A stretch of DNA of 64,000 bases from Arthrobacter sp. UKPF54-2. Its GTDB lineage: Bacteria > Actinomycetota > Actinomycetes > Actinomycetales > Micrococcaceae. The DNA is taken from the NCBI RefSeq assembly GCF_007858535.1, contig NZ_CP040174.1, positions 1,922,001-1,986,000 on the forward strand, written 5' to 3'. This document shows positions 51,334 to 58,791 of the stretch, one piece after another; the first letter of the stretch is position 1; each line of letters starts with the position of its first letter. A program made the translations under genes and the position numbers. The notes under the pieces were generated by a model that saw only the letters and a program-made list of their open reading frames with translations, searched no databases and was not told the DNA's origin.

Positions 51334-52326
51334 CTACTGCCCGTCGCGCGGCGCGTACATCACGTCTTTGTCCCAGCGGGAAAAGCCGAGCCGCCGGTAC
51401 AGGGCGACGGCGGGGATGTTGTCGGCGTCGACGTACAGCATGACGGCGTGCAGGCCCTGCTGCTGCAGGTGCTTGATGCCGGCGACCGTGAGGGCTTTGC
51501 CCAGGCCGGTGCCTTGGGCTTCGGGGGCGACGCCGACGACGTAGACCTCGCCGATCGCCGGGTGCTCGCCGTGCCGAGGGTGGACCTTGGTCCAGTGGAA
51601 GCCGATGATCCGGCCCTCGGCGTCGATCGCGAGCAGGAAGCCCGCCGGGTCGAACCACGGCTCGGCCATCCGGGCGTCGAGGTCGGCGCGGCTCATGTTC
51701 CCTTGTTCCGGGTGGTGGGCGAACGCGGCCCGGTTGACCGCGAGCCAGGCGTCCTCGTCCTGGCCGGGCACAAAGCCGCGCAGCGAGATGCCCGCCGGCA
51801 GGACGACGTCGGGCAGTTCAGAGGCCGCTGTGGCGAGCCGCATCTTCCACAGCTCCCGGACGGGTGCGTAGCCGTAGCGGGCGGCCAGGTCGGCCGCGGC
51901 CTCGTGGTTGCCGTGCGACCAGGCCTTGAGCCCGGTGAAACCGCGGACCGTGCGCAGTTCGCCGACCAGCCGGTCCGCGACGCCCTGGTTGCGGTAGTTC
52001 GGGTGCACGGCTACTTCCAGCACCCCGGTCCCGTCCGGTTCCCCGATCACCACGGCGAACCCGGCCAGGTCGTTGCCGCGGCCGGCGTTGAGGCGGGCCG
52101 GGGAGTCCTCGCCGGAATAGTCGGGGGAGTAGAGGGCCAGGGCCAGCACGGTGTGCGGCCCGGCGTCGCGGGCGCGGAGTGTCACGAGGGTCTGTTCGGA
52201 CAGCGGGGGGTTGCCGTCGGACTCCTCCGCGGCGGCCACGAGCGTGGTGACGTCCCGCAGCAGCTGTTCATCGACAGCTCCCTGCAGGGTAAGTACGGGC
52301 CAGTTCTCCGGATGCGCGGGACTCAT
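51334..52326 (-). CDS. mshD: Mycothiol synthase
   Basis: 330 residues, two tandem GNAT domains. The N-terminal half has VLEVAVHPNYRNQGVADRLV and the C-terminal half GEVYVVGVAPEAQGTGLGKA; the AAFAHHPEQGNMSRADLDAR segment is characteristic of MshD. It acetylates Cys-GlcN-Ins with acetyl-CoA in the last step of mycothiol synthesis, the main actinobacterial thiol. The ATG follows TAGCCT by six bases, so leaderless. Adjacent to glnR before the IS insertion, an order seen also in Mycobacterium. Confidence 0.94.
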   Translation of the reverse strand: MSPAHPENWPVLTLQGAVDEQLLRDVTTLVAAAEESDGNPPLSEQTLVTLRARDAGPHTVLALALYSPDYSGEDSPARLNAGRGNDLAGFAVVIGEPDGTGVLEVAVHPNYRNQGVADRLVGELRTVRGFTGLKAWSHGNHEAAADLAARYGYAPVRELWKMRLATAASELPDVVLPAGISLRGFVPGQDEDAWLAVNRAAFAHHPEQGNMSRADLDARMAEPWFDPAGFLLAIDAEGRIIGFHWTKVHPRHGEHPAIGEVYVVGVAPEAQGTGLGKALTVAGIKHLQQQGLHAVMLYVDADNIPAVALYRRLGFSRWDKDVMYAPRDGQ

Positions 52327-52377
52327 GCTGCAAGGCTATACGGCCGCCGCCCAAAGCCGGGTGAAAATCCGGCCGAT

Positions 52378-52406
52378 TTGATGCAACCGCCGTCGGGACG
52401 TATAGT
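52378..52406 (+). promoter_or_regulatory. Consensus-like promoter of the small RNA candidate
   Basis: TTGATG (52378-52383), a 17-base spacer and TATAGT (52401-52406). Predicted start of transcription near 52413. This is one of the best matches to a SigA promoter in the window, and no coding gene starts downstream in the expected range. Confidence 0.7.
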
Positions 52407-52412
52407 CGATAT

Positions 52413-52560
52413 CTCATCCGGCTGGACGGTGCGTAACCGTTGAATGGATGTGAGGGGGATCCACCACTGGGGTGGCCTCGATACGTTCGACCCGTATGTC
52501 CTCCACTGCAACGCCAAGCGGCGAAACGAAAGCCCCGGACTTTCCAGTCCGGGGCTTTTT
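52413..52560 (+). ncRNA. Candidate structured small RNA
   Basis: About 148 bases between a strong promoter and a strong terminator. It folds into several local hairpins: ACGGT/ACCGT (52426-52440), CCACC/GGTGG (52461-52475), ATACG/CGTAT (52481-52497), CGCC/GGCG (52512-52523) and the terminator (52529-52559). ATG codons at 52444 and 52496 have no stop before the terminator, so it is not a closed coding unit. It is divergent from mshD and convergent with glnR. I do not recognise it as a known RNA family. Identity as an RNA gene is inferred from signals, not from homology. Confidence 0.5.
52529..52560 (+). terminator. Terminator of the small RNA; IS insertion site
   Basis: A perfect 13-base stem (52529-52541 with 52546-52558), TTCC loop and a run of five T. 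The last eight bases of this terminator (CTTTTTCG, 52555-52562) are the IS target and are duplicated at 53853-53860. Confidence 0.93.
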
Positions 52561-52562
52561 CG
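52555..52562. repeat. 8-base target site duplication, left copy
   Basis: CTTTTTCG directly left of the IS; the identical right copy is at 53853-53860. Eight-base duplications are typical of the IS256-related group that includes IS1249. Confidence 0.9.
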
Positions 52563-53852
52563 GGGTTATAGGACAAAATGTGTGTCTTTTTCGGGCGTGT
52601 TAGGTGCGTCCTGCCCAGCCTTTTCTGGCCCAGAGGCCTTCTTCGGCGCTGAGACCGGCGCTATAACGTTCCGGGCCCGGAGTACCGTCCGTGATCACCG
52701 TTCGCTTCGGCCGCGGGAGCTCGTAGTGGTGCGCCGCGATCAGCTCGGCCGGCGGTAGCGGGTTTTCGCTGTGGAGGTAGAGGTACCACTCGATGGCGCG
52801 CTTTTGGTGCTCTTCGCTCATCCCGCGGTGGGCCCGGAGGATTAGACGGAGCTGGGCGTTCGTGCCGCCTTCGATTCGGTTGGTTGTGGGTGCAATGTTG
52901 AGCCCGGCGTGTTCGGCACGCAGGTACGTGAAGAGAGTCCCGGCCCGGCTGAGGCGTTCGAGGAGCCGGTAGGCCTTGCGCAGCCGGTCGTGGGTGAACC
53001 ACCAGCTTTGGTTTGCCCGCACCCATCCCGGCACGAGGGCGGTGCCGTTGCGGTAGGTCCTGGCCCGGACGAGGTGCCCGTGGTCCTGATACCAGTCGTT
53101 CAGGCCTCCGAGCCAGGCCGCGGCTTCGGTCGCCGTGGTGATTCTGGTCAGGGCACGGCCAAGGCGCAGGAGCGCTTTGCCGGCCTCGGTTCTGGGCCGG
53201 CCGGTCAGGTAGGTGCGGACGTTGCGTTGGACGTGCACCTGGCAGCGCTGGACCGCGGTCTCGGACCAGCATTCAGACAGGGCGGCGGCAATCCCGGCGC
53301 CGCCGTCGGTGATCACGACCGTGGGCGCGGGGAACCTTGCCAGCAGGGCCGCCCACGCAGCCTTTTTCTCGGTGTCGCACCATTGCCACCCGAGGACGTA
53401 ATCGCCGGCGACCGCGATCAGGCAGCACCACGAGCCGACGTAAATCCCGTCGACCTGGATCTGGTCGTGGACCTCGCCGGTGACGGGAATCTGTGGGGCG
53501 ATATTCCAGCACCAGCCCGTCCGGCGGCGGAAGGACCGGTCGGCGCCTTCCCGGACACACTCGACCTGGGAGCTCTTGCCCATGAGCCAGCCGAGAAAGG
53601 CGCCCAGTTGGGCCCGGCGTTCCACATCGGGCCGGGTCCTGGTGCTGCTCGCACCGCACCCCGTACATCTCCACCGGGTCCGCCCGGCGGAGGTCTTACC
53701 GTTCCGCTTGAGTCCAGAACCACAGAGCACACAACGCGAGGAATTCCCAGCACCAGCCACAACTACGAGTCTCAGGGCATAGCAAACCCCGCATTACCGC
53801 CCCGGCACTAGGAAGCAGGCCTCACGCAGACACACATTTTGTCCTATAACCC
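52563..53852 (-). mobile_element. Complete IS1249-like insertion sequence
   Basis: 1290 bases bounded by perfect 25-base inverted repeats (52563-52587 and 53828-53852, beginning GGGTTATAGGACAAAATGTG) and flanked by an 8-base direct repeat. It contains one intact transposase gene. Perfect ends, an intact gene and a perfect duplication suggest recent insertion and likely activity. Confidence 0.95.
52600..53760 (-). CDS. IS1249-type transposase
   Basis: 386 residues. An N-terminal zinc ribbon (Cys10, Cys13, Cys32, Cys35; LKRNGKTSAGRTRWRCTGCG) is followed by a DDE domain of the IS256-like mutator type: Asp104 in QIQVDGIYV, Asp152 in VVITDGGAGI, and Glu297 in TTNRIEGGTNAQLR, with CQVHVQRNVRTYL between. 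No frameshift or stop is present, so the enzyme is probably functional. GTG start at 53760. It is on the same strand as glnR and may receive readthrough transcription from it. Confidence 0.92.
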   Translation of the reverse strand: MAGAGNSSRCVLCGSGLKRNGKTSAGRTRWRCTGCGASSTRTRPDVERRAQLGAFLGWLMGKSSQVECVREGADRSFRRRTGWCWNIAPQIPVTGEVHDQIQVDGIYVGSWCCLIAVAGDYVLGWQWCDTEKKAAWAALLARFPAPTVVITDGGAGIAAALSECWSETAVQRCQVHVQRNVRTYLTGRPRTEAGKALLRLGRALTRITTATEAAAWLGGLNDWYQDHGHLVRARTYRNGTALVPGWVRANQSWWFTHDRLRKAYRLLERLSRAGTLFTYLRAEHAGLNIAPTTNRIEGGTNAQLRLILRAHRGMSEEHQKRAIEWYLYLHSENPLPPAELIAAHHYELPRPKRTVITDGTPGPERYSAGLSAEEGLWARKGWAGRT

Positions 53853-53860
53853 CTTTTTCG
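53853..53860. repeat. 8-base target site duplication, right copy
   Basis: CTTTTTCG directly right of the IS, identical to 52555-52562. Confidence 0.9.
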
Positions 53861-53888
53861 CGTCCGGCCGGTGCCGGCGACGGGCCGC

Positions 53889-54587
53889 TTAGGCCTCGGT
53901 GAGTTCCTCGTCCGGCTGCCGGACCAGGGTCAGGCGGTAGCCGACGTTGCGGACCGTGCTGATCAGGTTTTCGTGGTCGGCGCCGAGCTTGGCCCGCAGC
54001 CGCCGGACGTGGACGTCCACGGTGCGCGTGCCGCCGTAGTAGTCGTAGCCCCACACCTCGGTGAGCAGCTGCTGGCGGGTGAAGACCCGGCCGGGGTGCT
54101 GGGCCAAGTACTTGAGCAGTTCAAATTCCTTGAAGGTCAGGTTGAGCGCCGCCCCGTTGACCCGGGCCGTGTAGCTGGCCTCATCAATCACGACGCCTGC
54201 CGCCCTGATCTCCGTGGGGGTGTCGTCCGCGTCGGGCAGGGCGCGGGCAACGCCGAGGCGGATACGGGCCTCGACTTCGGCGGGGCCGGCGGATTCGAGC
54301 AGGATGTCATCCACCGCCCAGGCCGAGGAGACGGCGGCCATGCCGCCTTCGGTCAGGATCAGCATAAGGGGGGCGCTCAGGCCGGTCGCCTTGAGCAGCT
54401 GGGTGAGGGAGCGGGCGCCAACGAGGTCCTTGCGCGCGTCAAGCAGGACAATGTCGCACGGGTCGGTTTCCAGCAGGGCCGTGGGCTCGGCCGGAAGGAT
54501 GTGGACGCGGTGGTTGAGCAGTTCCAGCGCAGGCAGGACATCCACCGATGACCCGGTGCTGTTCGTCAGTAGCAGGATGTGCGACAT
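53889..54587 (-). CDS. glnR: Nitrogen regulator GlnR
   Basis: 232 residues, OmpR/PhoB-type. The receiver-like domain has LLDARKDL with Asp50, but lacks the conserved lysine-proline near the end ([14 protein letters not shown] instead), as in other GlnR proteins, which are not controlled by classic phosphorylation. The winged helix (about 130-225) is [20 protein letters not shown] and [20 protein letters not shown]. GlnR controls ammonium assimilation genes such as glnA, amtB and nirB. The ATG at 54587 has a GGAGGAA site. The IS downstream separates it from the former terminator and from mshD. Confidence 0.92.
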   Translation of the reverse strand: MSHILLLTNSTGSSVDVLPALELLNHRVHILPAEPTALLETDPCDIVLLDARKDLVGARSLTQLLKATGLSAPLMLILTEGGMAAVSSAWAVDDILLESAGPAEVEARIRLGVARALPDADDTPTEIRAAGVVIDEASYTARVNGAALNLTFKEFELLKYLAQHPGRVFTRQQLLTEVWGYDYYGGTRTVDVHVRRLRAKLGADHENLISTVRNVGYRLTLVRQPDEELTEA

Positions 54588-54882
54588 GGTTCCTCCAAGG
54601 GGTGTCCGCGCATCTTTGGGCGTCTGAGCCGGGCTTTCACCGGCCGGTACTGAGCTTCCTGCCGGTGCCCTGCCTGCGGCTGCCGGAGGAAGTGTAGCTG
54701 ATTCTTGAGTATACCCAACCGCCCCTGCGCAGCGGCTGTTGCGCCGCTCCAGCAGGGTTCTTTTGCGACACAAATCGTTCACATAGGGCAGGATTGATCC
54801 GGAGAACCGCATTGGGAAGAGCCGCAGGGGACAATCCGCAGGGGGAAACAGCAGTGGGAAGAGCCGTATTGGGAAGCGCCGC
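54588..54882. other. Divergent intergenic region between glnR and a membrane protein gene
   Basis: 295 bases without a supported gene. It must contain the glnR promoter (a TATACT sequence on the minus strand near 54709-54714 is a candidate) and the promoter of the membrane protein gene. Close to the right end are imperfect direct repeats of GGGAAGAGCCG (around 54814 and 54853). Their meaning is unknown. Confidence 0.4.
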
Positions 54883-55617
54883 GTGAAGTCCTGGAGTGTC
54901 GGGGTCATCGGCCTGGCCGGGCTCGCCGCGATTATCGCCGGCGCCTACTCAACACCCGAAGCGCTGCTGGCCGTCGCCGCGATCACCGCCGCCTGCGTCG
55001 GTATCGGCTGGCCGCACTTCCTGGGCATCCCGGCCAAGAAAACCCTCGCCGCCCTGATCGGCCTGCCCGGAATCGGCTCGGCCGTCGCCGCCACCTACCT
55101 GCCCGCCCCGGGTTTCCTGAACTGGACGCCGGCGTTTGTGGCGGCCGGGGTGATGGCCGTTTTTGTGATGCAGTTGATCCGCGGCACCGGCCAGGCCCAG
55201 CGCCTCGAATCGACCCTGGGCTCCTGCGCCGGTGTGCTCCTCTCCTGCCTTGGAGCCGGCTGGATCGCCTGCTCGCGTTTCAATGGTGTCCGCGAGATGC
55301 TGCTCATCGCCGCCATCAGCGCCGCGATCGCCCTGGCGGCGGGCCTGATCCGCTGGCCGGACCGTATTGTGGCGCCGCTGGGCATCGTCGGGGCCGGGCT
55401 CGCCGGTCCGCTGGCCGGCCTGGTGCTCTCTGACATCGCCGTCCTGCCGGCCGCCCTCGTCGGGGTCGTCGTCGGGGCCGTGCTGGTCAGCTTCCGCCGG
55501 CTCGTGATCCTGCGCGGCGGAACCCTCAACCTGCCGGCCGTGCTGGGCATGGGCCTGGGGCCCGTCTCCGCGGTCGGTTCCCTGGCCTACTTCATAGACA
55601 AACTACTCATTCACTAA
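54883..55617 (+). CDS. Polytopic membrane protein, unknown
   Basis: 244 residues with seven or so hydrophobic segments and few charges; the loop after helix 4 contains [15 protein letters not shown] and the one before the last helix RRLVILRGG. No family recognised with confidence. GTG start without a clear ribosome-binding site. It is divergent from glnR and followed 17 bases later by a 37-residue membrane protein. Confidence 0.75.
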   Translation: MKSWSVGVIGLAGLAAIIAGAYSTPEALLAVAAITAACVGIGWPHFLGIPAKKTLAALIGLPGIGSAVAATYLPAPGFLNWTPAFVAAGVMAVFVMQLIRGTGQAQRLESTLGSCAGVLLSCLGAGWIACSRFNGVREMLLIAAISAAIALAAGLIRWPDRIVAPLGIVGAGLAGPLAGLVLSDIAVLPAALVGVVVGAVLVSFRRLVILRGGTLNLPAVLGMGLGPVSAVGSLAYFIDKLLIH

Positions 55618-55634
55618 AGCGTTAGGATGGCATC

Positions 55635-55748
55635 ATGTCCGTACTTGCATTTGAGATTTTCTTCCTTGTTCTGCTCGGCGTCGCCAGCCTCGCCATGGCC
55701 TGGTTCGCCGGCTTTGTGGTGTACCGGCTCTTCAAAGGCCAGAAGTAA
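55635..55748 (+). CDS. 37-residue single-helix membrane protein
   Basis: MSVLAFEIFFLVLLGVASLA begins one long hydrophobic helix (about 5-30) that ends in the basic tail YRLFKGQK, so the C-terminus should be cytoplasmic. The ATG lies exactly six bases after a TAGGAT box, which also doubles as a weak AGGA ribosome-binding site. Too short for most gene finders, but codon use, start signals and a clean stop support it. Function unknown; a regulator or subunit of a membrane complex is possible. Confidence 0.65.
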   Translation: MSVLAFEIFFLVLLGVASLAMAWFAGFVVYRLFKGQK

Positions 55749-55800
55749 GCAGCCGGAGCCACCACCCGTCCAGACCCCGTAGTTTCCAGAGGTAGCTGCT

Positions 55801-56415
55801 GTGCCGATTGAAATCCCTACCGACCTGACCCCCGAAATCGTTCCGCTGTCCTGGCTCATTGGTGAGTGGGAGGGCCGGGGACGGCTCGGTGCCGGGGACG
55901 AAGATTCCGAGCATTTCCTGCAGCACGTCTCCTTCACCCACAACGGCCTGCCGTACCTGCAGTACCGGGCCGAGTCGTGGCTGACCGATGACGAGGGAAC
56001 CAGGCTCCGTCCGCTGACCGTGGAAACCGGCTTCTGGGCCCTTGAGCGCAAGCAGCGCGAGGAGGACGGCGGTCCCGGACTCATCCCGGCGGACATCGTT
56101 CCCGTGCTCAAGAGCGCCGACGAGGTCGAGGAGCTGCGCAACAGCGACGGCGGCTTCGACATTTCCGTCTCCATTGCGCACCCGGGCGGGATCTCGGAGC
56201 TGTACTACGGCCAGATCAAGGGCCCGCAAATCCAGCTCAGCACCGACATGGTGATGCGCGGCAGCCATTCCAAGGAGTACACCGCGGCCACGCGGATCTT
56301 CGGCCTGGTCGACGGGAACCTGCTCTGGCGCTGGGATGTCGCCACCGGCAAGGGCTCGACGCCGGGAGCCGGCCTGGAGGCCCACGCCTCCGCCATCCTC
56401 AGCAAAGTCGGCTGA
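55801..56415 (+). CDS. Nitrobindin-like FABP family protein
   Basis: 204 residues, DUF1794/THAP4-like ten-stranded beta-barrel. LIGEWEGRGRLGAG is the conserved GxWxGxG motif, and the C-terminal histidine in GLEAHASAIL is the proximal heme ligand. Ferric nitrobindins bind NO poorly and isomerise peroxynitrite to nitrate; actinobacterial members are annotated as peroxynitrite isomerase. An insertion (about 78-100, acidic) is present relative to short homologs. GTG start with AGAGG upstream. Confidence 0.88.
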   Translation: MPIEIPTDLTPEIVPLSWLIGEWEGRGRLGAGDEDSEHFLQHVSFTHNGLPYLQYRAESWLTDDEGTRLRPLTVETGFWALERKQREEDGGPGLIPADIVPVLKSADEVEELRNSDGGFDISVSIAHPGGISELYYGQIKGPQIQLSTDMVMRGSHSKEYTAATRIFGLVDGNLLWRWDVATGKGSTPGAGLEAHASAILSKVG

Positions 56416-56487
56416 ACCGCGCGTCCGGCCCAAGGCCGGGGTCTCACTGATTTTCCGTTGTCCGCAGCGAACGCAGGGAGCACCACA

Positions 56488-57210
56488 GTGAACGGCACCG
56501 CCAAACCCGCACAGTACAGCGACCTCAAGGCAGTCTTCTTCAACGGCACCTTGAAGAGATCCCCGGAACGCTCCCACACGCAGGGCCTGATCGAGGCCAG
56601 CCGCGCCATCATGGAGAAACAGGGTGTCACCACCCGCGTCATCCGGACGGTGGACCACGACATCGCCAGCGGCGTCTATCCGGATATGCGCGAGCACGGC
56701 TGGGCCACGGACGAATGGCCTGAGCTGTACCCGGCCGTGCAGGAGGCGGACATCGTGGTGGTCGCCGGGCCGATCTGGCTGGGCGACAACTCCTCCCAGA
56801 CCAAAAAGCTGATTGAACGGCTCTACGCGCACTCCGGCCAGCTGAACTCCAAGGGCCAGTGGGCGTTCTACCCGAAAGTGGGCGGCTGCCTCATTACCGG
56901 CAACGAGGACGGCATCAAGCACTGCGCCATGAACGTGCTCTACAGCCTCCAGCACATCGGCTTCACCATCCCGCCGCAGGCCGACGCCGGCTGGATCGGC
57001 GCGGTCGGCCCCGGTCCGAGCTACCTGGACGAAGGCTCCGGCGGCCCCGAGAGCGACTTCACCAACCGCAACACCACCTTCATGACCTGGAACCTGCTGC
57101 ACCTGGCCCGCACCCTCAAGGACGCCGGCGGAATCCCCGCCTACGGCAACCTGCCGGACGAATGGAAAGCCGGCACACGATTCGACTTCGAAAATCCGGA
57201 ATACCGCTGA
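56488..57210 (+). CDS. NADPH-dependent FMN reductase / flavodoxin-like protein
   Basis: 240 residues with a flavodoxin fold. AVFFNGTLKRSPERSHTQGL is the FMN phosphate loop, VVVAGPIWLGDNSSQTKKLIE the second FMN loop, and GGCLITGNEDGIKH the third. The family reduces quinones, azo or nitro compounds. The GTG at 56488 has an AGGGAG site; a TTG at 56458 is possible but weaker. Follows the nitrobindin-like gene by 72 bases and precedes ygfZ by 22 bases. Confidence 0.88.
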   Translation: MNGTAKPAQYSDLKAVFFNGTLKRSPERSHTQGLIEASRAIMEKQGVTTRVIRTVDHDIASGVYPDMREHGWATDEWPELYPAVQEADIVVVAGPIWLGDNSSQTKKLIERLYAHSGQLNSKGQWAFYPKVGGCLITGNEDGIKHCAMNVLYSLQHIGFTIPPQADAGWIGAVGPGPSYLDEGSGGPESDFTNRNTTFMTWNLLHLARTLKDAGGIPAYGNLPDEWKAGTRFDFENPEYR

Positions 57211-57232
57211 GCGCTGGGGACTTCTACTTCAT

Positions 57233-58315
57233 ATGACTACCAAGAGCCCCCTGCTGTCGCGCCCGGGCGCGGTCGAAGCGGCCGGCGCGGACGCCGGCGT
57301 CGCCGCCCACTACGGCGAACCGCTGCGCGAACAGCGCGCCCTGGCCGCCGGCACCGCCGTCGTCGATCTCTCCCAGCGCGGCGTGGTCACGGTGAGCGGG
57401 CCGGACCGGCTGAGCTGGCTCAACACCCTGTCCTCCCAGCAGCTCACCGCCCTGGCCCCCAGGCAGTCGAGCGAGCTGCTGCTGCTCAGCGTGCAGGGGC
57501 GGATCGAATTCGACGCGCGGGTAGTGGACGACGGCGCCACCACCTGGCTGATCGTCGAGGCGGCCGAGGCCGCCCCGCTGGCCGAATGGCTCAACAAGAT
57601 GAAGTTCATGCTCCGCGTCGAGATCGCCGACGTGTCCGCCGACTGGGCCGTGCTGGGCGCCACCCGCCCGGTTCCGGAGTGGTCCGGGCGGCTCGTCTGG
57701 GAAGACCCGTGGCCGCACGTGGGCGCCGGCGGCTACTCCTACGCGGTGGTCGGTGAAGACTCGCACCCCGGCCTGGAGCGGCCGTGGTTCGAATACCTCG
57801 TCCCGACCGCCGAGCTGGAGGCCGCCGTGGCGGACCGGCCGCTGGCCGGTGCGCTGGCGGCAGAGGCGCTGCGCGTCGCGGCGTGGCGGCCCCGCTGGGG
57901 AGCCGAGACCGACGACAAGACCATCCCGCACGAACTGGACCTACTGCGCACCGCGGTGCACCTCGCGAAGGGCTGTTACAAGGGGCAGGAAACCATCGCC
58001 CGGGTGCACAACCTGGGCCACCCGCCGCGGCGGCTGGTGTTCCTCCAGCTCGACGGGTCGCAGCACACCATGCCCGCCGTGGGCAGCGAAGTCCGGGCCG
58101 GCGACCGGAAGGTCGGCACCGTCACCTCCGTGGCGCAGCACTACGAAATGGGCCCGGTGGCCCTGGCCGTCATCAAACGCTCCACCGCCCCGGACGAGGT
58201 ACTGACAGTGATGGACGGCGAGGAAGCCTACACCGCCGCCCAGGAGCTCATTGTCGCGCCCGACGCCGGGCAGGTCGTGGGACGCCAGACCGGGTTCCTC
58301 CGGGGGGCCCGGTGA
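57233..58315 (+). CDS. ygfZ: Folate-binding YgfZ/GcvT-like protein
   Basis: 360 residues. The family motif KGCYKGQETIARVHNLG is intact near residue 244, and the N-terminal VVDLSQRGVVTVSGPDRLSW matches the GcvT-like fold. YgfZ binds tetrahydrofolate and supports assembly or repair of iron-sulfur proteins, especially under oxidative stress. ATG start. Its TGA overlaps the GTG of an ankyrin-repeat gene by four bases. Confidence 0.93.
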   Translation: MTTKSPLLSRPGAVEAAGADAGVAAHYGEPLREQRALAAGTAVVDLSQRGVVTVSGPDRLSWLNTLSSQQLTALAPRQSSELLLLSVQGRIEFDARVVDDGATTWLIVEAAEAAPLAEWLNKMKFMLRVEIADVSADWAVLGATRPVPEWSGRLVWEDPWPHVGAGGYSYAVVGEDSHPGLERPWFEYLVPTAELEAAVADRPLAGALAAEALRVAAWRPRWGAETDDKTIPHELDLLRTAVHLAKGCYKGQETIARVHNLGHPPRRLVFLQLDGSQHTMPAVGSEVRAGDRKVGTVTSVAQHYEMGPVALAVIKRSTAPDEVLTVMDGEEAYTAAQELIVAPDAGQVVGRQTGFLRGAR

Positions 58316-58728
58316 ACGGGGACCCGGTGGCCGGCGGCACGGAATCGGCCGCTGCCGACGAGGGGACCCTCGCGCTCGCCCATGCCCTGTTCGACGCCGC
58401 GCGCGGGGGCGACTCCGCCATGCTCGGTGGCTACCTCGCGGCGGGCGCCCCGGCCACACTGACCAACGCGGCGGGCGACTCGCTCCTGATGCTCGCGGCC
58501 TACCACGGCCACGCTGACACCGTCCGGCTGATCCTGGCCCACGGCGGGGACCCCAATACGGCCAACGACCGCGGGCAGACGCCGCTGGCCGGGGCGGTGT
58601 TCAAGGGCTACCCGGACGTCGTCGGGGTGCTGGTGGACGCCGGTGCCGACCCCGACGCCGGCAGCCCCTCCGCCCGGGCAGCCGCCCAAATGTTCGCCCG
58701 GGACGATATTCTGGCGCTCCTCGGCTGA
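58312..58728 (+). CDS. Ankyrin-repeat protein
   Basis: 138 residues. Residues about 20-135 form three to four ankyrin repeats: ALFDAARGGDSAMLGGYLAAG, GDSLLMLAAYHGHADTVRLI, RGQTPLAGAVFKGYPDVVGV and a shorter last unit. No signal or membrane segment, so a cytoplasmic protein-binding module. GTG start overlapping the ygfZ stop (GTGA), so production is tied to YgfZ. Partner unknown. Confidence 0.87.
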   Translation: MNGDPVAGGTESAAADEGTLALAHALFDAARGGDSAMLGGYLAAGAPATLTNAAGDSLLMLAAYHGHADTVRLILAHGGDPNTANDRGQTPLAGAVFKGYPDVVGVLVDAGADPDAGSPSARAAAQMFARDDILALLG

Positions 58729-58791
58729 ACCCAGCCTTCCCCGATCCACCCCACCACTTCAACCGGCACCACGCACCGTAAGGAACCCCCG

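Noticed and set aside
52444..52758. Open frame starting inside the small RNA
   Set aside because: It reads through a strong terminator and into the IS; no stop before the terminator, so it is not a plausible gene.
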